A stretch of 49,360 bases of DNA from a virus, in the IMG/VR virus record IMGVR_UViG_3300025326_000054, positions 1-49,360 of that record; one strand, given 5' to 3'. The position numbers and the translations under genes were made by a program. The notes beneath the pieces were generated by a model. It ran no database searches, was not told where the DNA came from, and worked only from the letters and a program-made list of their open reading frames with translations. This document shows, one piece after another, positions 46,972-49,360 of this stretch (its first letter is position 1; each line of letters starts with the position of its first letter).

Positions 46972-47055
46972 GCCCGTGTGGTGAAACTGGCAAACACGGC
47001 GGTCTTTAAAATCGCTGGCTGGCCGGCCTTGTGGGTTCGAGTCCCACCACGGGCA
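46972..47055 (+). tRNA. tRNA-Leu-like with anticodon UUA (potential ochre suppressor)
   Basis: A complete type II cloverleaf: 7-bp acceptor GCCCGTG/CACGGGC, D stem GTG/CAC with GG in the loop, anticodon stem GCGGT/ATCGC (one G-T pair) around loop CTTTAAA, a 15-nt variable arm, and T stem GTGGG/CCCAC with TTCGAGT; discriminator A. The loop places UUA at 34-36 (47006-47008), which reads the stop codon UAA. A normal tRNA-Leu would have CTTAAAA. No CCA is encoded (CCT follows). All stems are intact, so it does not look like a decayed copy. Confidence 0.82.
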
Positions 47056-47093
47056 CCTTTATTTATAACCCACGGTTGTATCCCGTGTCAAGA

Positions 47094-47158
47094 TGCATTT
47101 CCGCTCAAGCATAGCGGGGGCAGAAAATACTTGTTGACATTGCTTGACCGCTCAAGCA
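47094..47158. promoter_or_regulatory. Operator-like palindromes in the transposase promoter
   Basis: A perfect 18-bp palindrome TGCTTGA-CCGC-TCAAGCA lies at 47141-47158. An imperfect relative TGCATTT-CCGC-TCAAGCA lies at 47094-47111. Related sites occur at 45452-45469 and, as TGCCTGA-CCTC-TCAAGCA, at 49086-49103 (and 84-101). Confidence 0.75.
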
Positions 47159-47162
47159 TGAT
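47134..47162 (+). promoter_or_regulatory. Transposase promoter
   Basis: TTGACA (47134-47139), a 17-bp spacer that is almost entirely the palindrome, and CATGAT (47157-47162). Any protein on the palindrome would block polymerase, implying autoregulated transposition. Confidence 0.65.
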
Positions 47163-47191
47163 GAATACATCAGGCTTGAGGGGGGATGGAG

Positions 47192-48025
47192 ATGAATAGG
47201 CTGAGCACGAAGCAGAGGGCGCAAATCGTAGCCGCCTTGGTAGAGGGGAACTCGATCCGCGCCACGTCCCGCATGACGGGCGCGGCCAAGGGCACGGTGC
47301 TCAAGCTCCTTGCCGATCTTGGCAAGGCATGCGCGGAGTACCAGGATAAAACCTTCCACAACCTGAACTGCAAGCGCGTCCAGGTCGATGAGGTATGGAG
47401 CTTCTGTTACGCGAAGGGAAGGAATGTCCCTGAAAAATACGAGGATCAGTTTGGGTTCGGTGACGTATGGACCTTCACGGCGATTTGCGCTGATACGAAA
47501 CTGGTCCCTTGTTGGAAGATTGGCCGCCGGACCGCTGAGCATGCTGCTGAGTTCATAAATAACCTCGCTGGAAGACTTGCCCACCGAATCCAACTGACAT
47601 CAGACGGCTACCGAAAATATGTTGATGCCGTGGAAAACTCCTTCTCCGGGAACGTCGATTACGCGATGCTGGTCAAGATGTACGGAAGCGAGAACAGCAA
47701 TAAAAATCCTGACACCAAATATAGCCCCGCAGAATGCACAGGAACGCGAGTTGCCAAGATCAACGGAGAACCCGATCCGAAATACATATCGACCAGCTAT
47801 GTGGAACGGAACAATCTTACCATGCGGATGAGCATGCGCCGATTCACGCGGCTAACGAATGCTTTCTCGAAAAAGGTGGAGAACCTGAGCCATGCCGTGA
47901 GCCTGCATTTCATGTACTACAACTTTGCGCGAATCCATCAGACGTTGAGGGTTACACCCGCGATGGAAGCGGGGGTATCGGATCACGTGTGGTCGGTGGA
48001 GGAGATCGCCTCGTTGCTAAACTGA
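47192..48025 (+). CDS. IS1-family DDE transposase
   Basis: A 277-aa single-frame transposase. The N-terminal helix-turn-helix (LSTKQRAQIVAALVEGNSIR... MTGAAKGTVLKLL) is followed by a DDE domain: Asp in QVDEVWSFCYAKG, Asp in IQLTSDGYRKYVDAVENSF, Glu in SYVERNNLTMRMSMRRF, then NFARIHQTLRVTPAM. Length fits the one-ORF IS1 relatives, not the frameshifted InsA-InsB type. IS1-family enzymes can work replicatively, fusing replicons. I start at ATG 47192, spaced properly from GAGGGGGG; ATG 47186 is an alternative. Confidence 0.92.
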   Translation: MNRLSTKQRAQIVAALVEGNSIRATSRMTGAAKGTVLKLLADLGKACAEYQDKTFHNLNCKRVQVDEVWSFCYAKGRNVPEKYEDQFGFGDVWTFTAICADTKLVPCWKIGRRTAEHAAEFINNLAGRLAHRIQLTSDGYRKYVDAVENSFSGNVDYAMLVKMYGSENSNKNPDTKYSPAECTGTRVAKINGEPDPKYISTSYVERNNLTMRMSMRRFTRLTNAFSKKVENLSHAVSLHFMYYNFARIHQTLRVTPAMEAGVSDHVWSVEEIASLLN

Positions 48026-48050
48026 CAATCAGATACCCCTTTCTCAAATA

Positions 48051-49010
48051 CTATTTCCCTACACGTTGATGCAAGTGGGCATTGCCGGGGTACTGAAACA
48101 GTCGCTTCGGAGGTGCTACTTGTCCTGTAGGATTAATAATTAATGCACTGTCCGTGATTGCAAAAACAGCCCCCTCAGAAGTGATTAATAAACCCCTTAA
48201 CTTAAGGAAATTCCAATTTATTCTCTCAATCTGAAATATTGGATTTTGCCTTTCATCGACAATTTCAAAGGCAACTGGATCCCAATTTCTGTCCCATCCG
48301 CTGTTTATAACAGCGAAATTACTGGATTTAATGACCGCAGCAACCTTTCCGCGACTTTCGTATATTGTTGCGTCGATCTTCATGTCGCCGTCTTTATCGA
48401 AATAAACCTTTAGTGGGAGATCGCCATCAGCCTTGATCCCGATAAGTCTTTCAAATGGCACCTGCCTTTCCAGGAGTTCTGTTGGGAATGTCCCTTTGTT
48501 TGTCCCAAACTCAATCGTAAAACTGTCAGGCACGGTTCGCTTAAACCCTAGACTTTCAGGTGGTACTTCTCGGAAAGTTAACCCTGTATCAACATCTTTT
48601 TGTTTCGATTGCGCGGGAGAAGGAGATGTTTTACTCGGGTGTGGAGTCTGTTTAGTTTCTGGCTGTGCCTTCTCGGGTTGCCGTGTTGCTTGCGGCGAAG
48701 GAATTTCCGGCAGTGTGGTCACCTCATCGGTTAGTTTAGGTCGTTCGGCTTGGGCAGGATGTTTTATAGATTGTTTCCATGCCAATCCTGCGGCGATACA
48801 TCCTACAACTCCTCCAATAATTACAATCGGCCATAATGAAACTTTCATGGCTACATACTCCAAGGTAATCGTTGTGAGGCCATATATTAAAAAAGCGATG
48901 GCAAAAATCCCAAGAATTAGTCTCATCAGAATAGTCCTTGGGGGGAAAACCGCAAACCATATGGTTGCGCCGATACCAACCGATAAGGTGGCGATTTCGC
49001 TTCCTTGCAA
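48051..49010 (-). CDS. Membrane protein passenger of the transposon
   Basis: About 319 aa. Three hydrophobic helices lie near the N-terminus (IATLSVGIGATIWFAVF; LILGIFAIAFLIYGLTTITL; LWPIVIIGGVVGCIAAGLAW). A Pro/Gln/Thr-rich linker (residues about 90-140) and a beta-rich domain with VKVYFDKDGDMKIDATIYES-like sequence and FLKLRGLLITSEGAVFAITD follow. The frame extends through the right transposon end to 49115. I favour TTG 49008-49010 (after GAGAAAAGG), but the start is uncertain. The domain is unfamiliar to me. Perhaps a stress- or defence-type sensor (guess). Confidence 0.6.
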   Translation of the reverse strand: MQGSEIATLSVGIGATIWFAVFPPRTILMRLILGIFAIAFLIYGLTTITLEYVAMKVSLWPIVIIGGVVGCIAAGLAWKQSIKHPAQAERPKLTDEVTTLPEIPSPQATRQPEKAQPETKQTPHPSKTSPSPAQSKQKDVDTGLTFREVPPESLGFKRTVPDSFTIEFGTNKGTFPTELLERQVPFERLIGIKADGDLPLKVYFDKDGDMKIDATIYESRGKVAAVIKSSNFAVINSGWDRNWDPVAFEIVDERQNPIFQIERINWNFLKLRGLLITSEGAVFAITDSALIINPTGQVAPPKRLFQYPGNAHLHQRVGK

Positions 49011-49092
49011 ACCTTTTCTCCCCCATACGAGACCGATCCTAATTCGCGCATCATATCGCGGACACCACGCCAAGTGAACAACCATTGCCTGA

Positions 49093-49360
<268 letters not shown>

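Overview
The window is a nearly complete lambda-like, long-tailed temperate-type phage genome of about 45.3 kb (128-45414), bounded on both sides by copies of an IS1-family transposon and joined on the right to a bacterial chromosome at the start of a glyceraldehyde-3-phosphate dehydrogenase gene (49222 onward). The DNA is GC-rich (roughly 57-60% by eye), translation relies heavily on ATGA/GTGA/TTGA start-stop overlaps, and the gapA fragment has a consensus sigma70-type promoter. This fits a GC-rich Gram-negative bacterium, possibly Desulfobacterota-like, but the sequence alone does not fix the taxon.

Phage layout. A control region at about 8.63-9.15 kb separates two arms. The leftward arm (minus strand, 8624 down to 128) carries small early genes: a probable Acb2/Tad1 anti-defence protein, the 'HTPGPW' phage protein, a protein built of about 21 hexapeptide repeats, several 31-54 aa peptides, and a recombination pair (a candidate annealing protein and a RecB-like nuclease). 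The rightward arm starts at a Cro/CI-type regulator with a promoter that would give a leaderless mRNA. It continues with HNH-type endonucleases, a cytosine methyltransferase, an SNF2-type helicase, endonuclease VII, an N4/N6 methyltransferase, a DnaB/RadA-type ATPase, an initiator-like gene with internal iterons, and a VRR-NUC nuclease. Next come a lipoprotein moron, small and large terminase (GpA type), portal, a fused protease-capsid protein, head-tail and tail tube genes, tail chaperones, tape measure, tail hub, fibres and a beta-helix spike with a signal peptide, and finally a lysis cassette (GH108 endolysin, small membrane proteins, holin, spanin candidates). No integrase or recombinase was found.

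Transposon. From 45415 to 49129 lies a 3.7-kb element with 17-bp terminal inverted repeats. It has one IS1-family DDE transposase and several passengers: a small basic protein, a 59-aa protein, a DUF5343-like protein, a tRNA with anticodon UUA (a potential ochre suppressor) and a membrane protein. An 18-bp palindrome (TGCTTGA-N4-TCAAGCA) recurs near both ends and in the transposase promoter. Bases 1-127 repeat the last 127 bp of this element. The phage ends touching the two copies both carry the 8-mer CTTCCCCT, as expected for a target-site duplication. The simplest reading is that an integrase-less circular phage genome was fused to the chromosome by replicative IS transposition or IS-IS recombination. 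The exact 127-bp overlap is also the size of a common assembly k-mer, so an assembly join through a repeated IS must be excluded.
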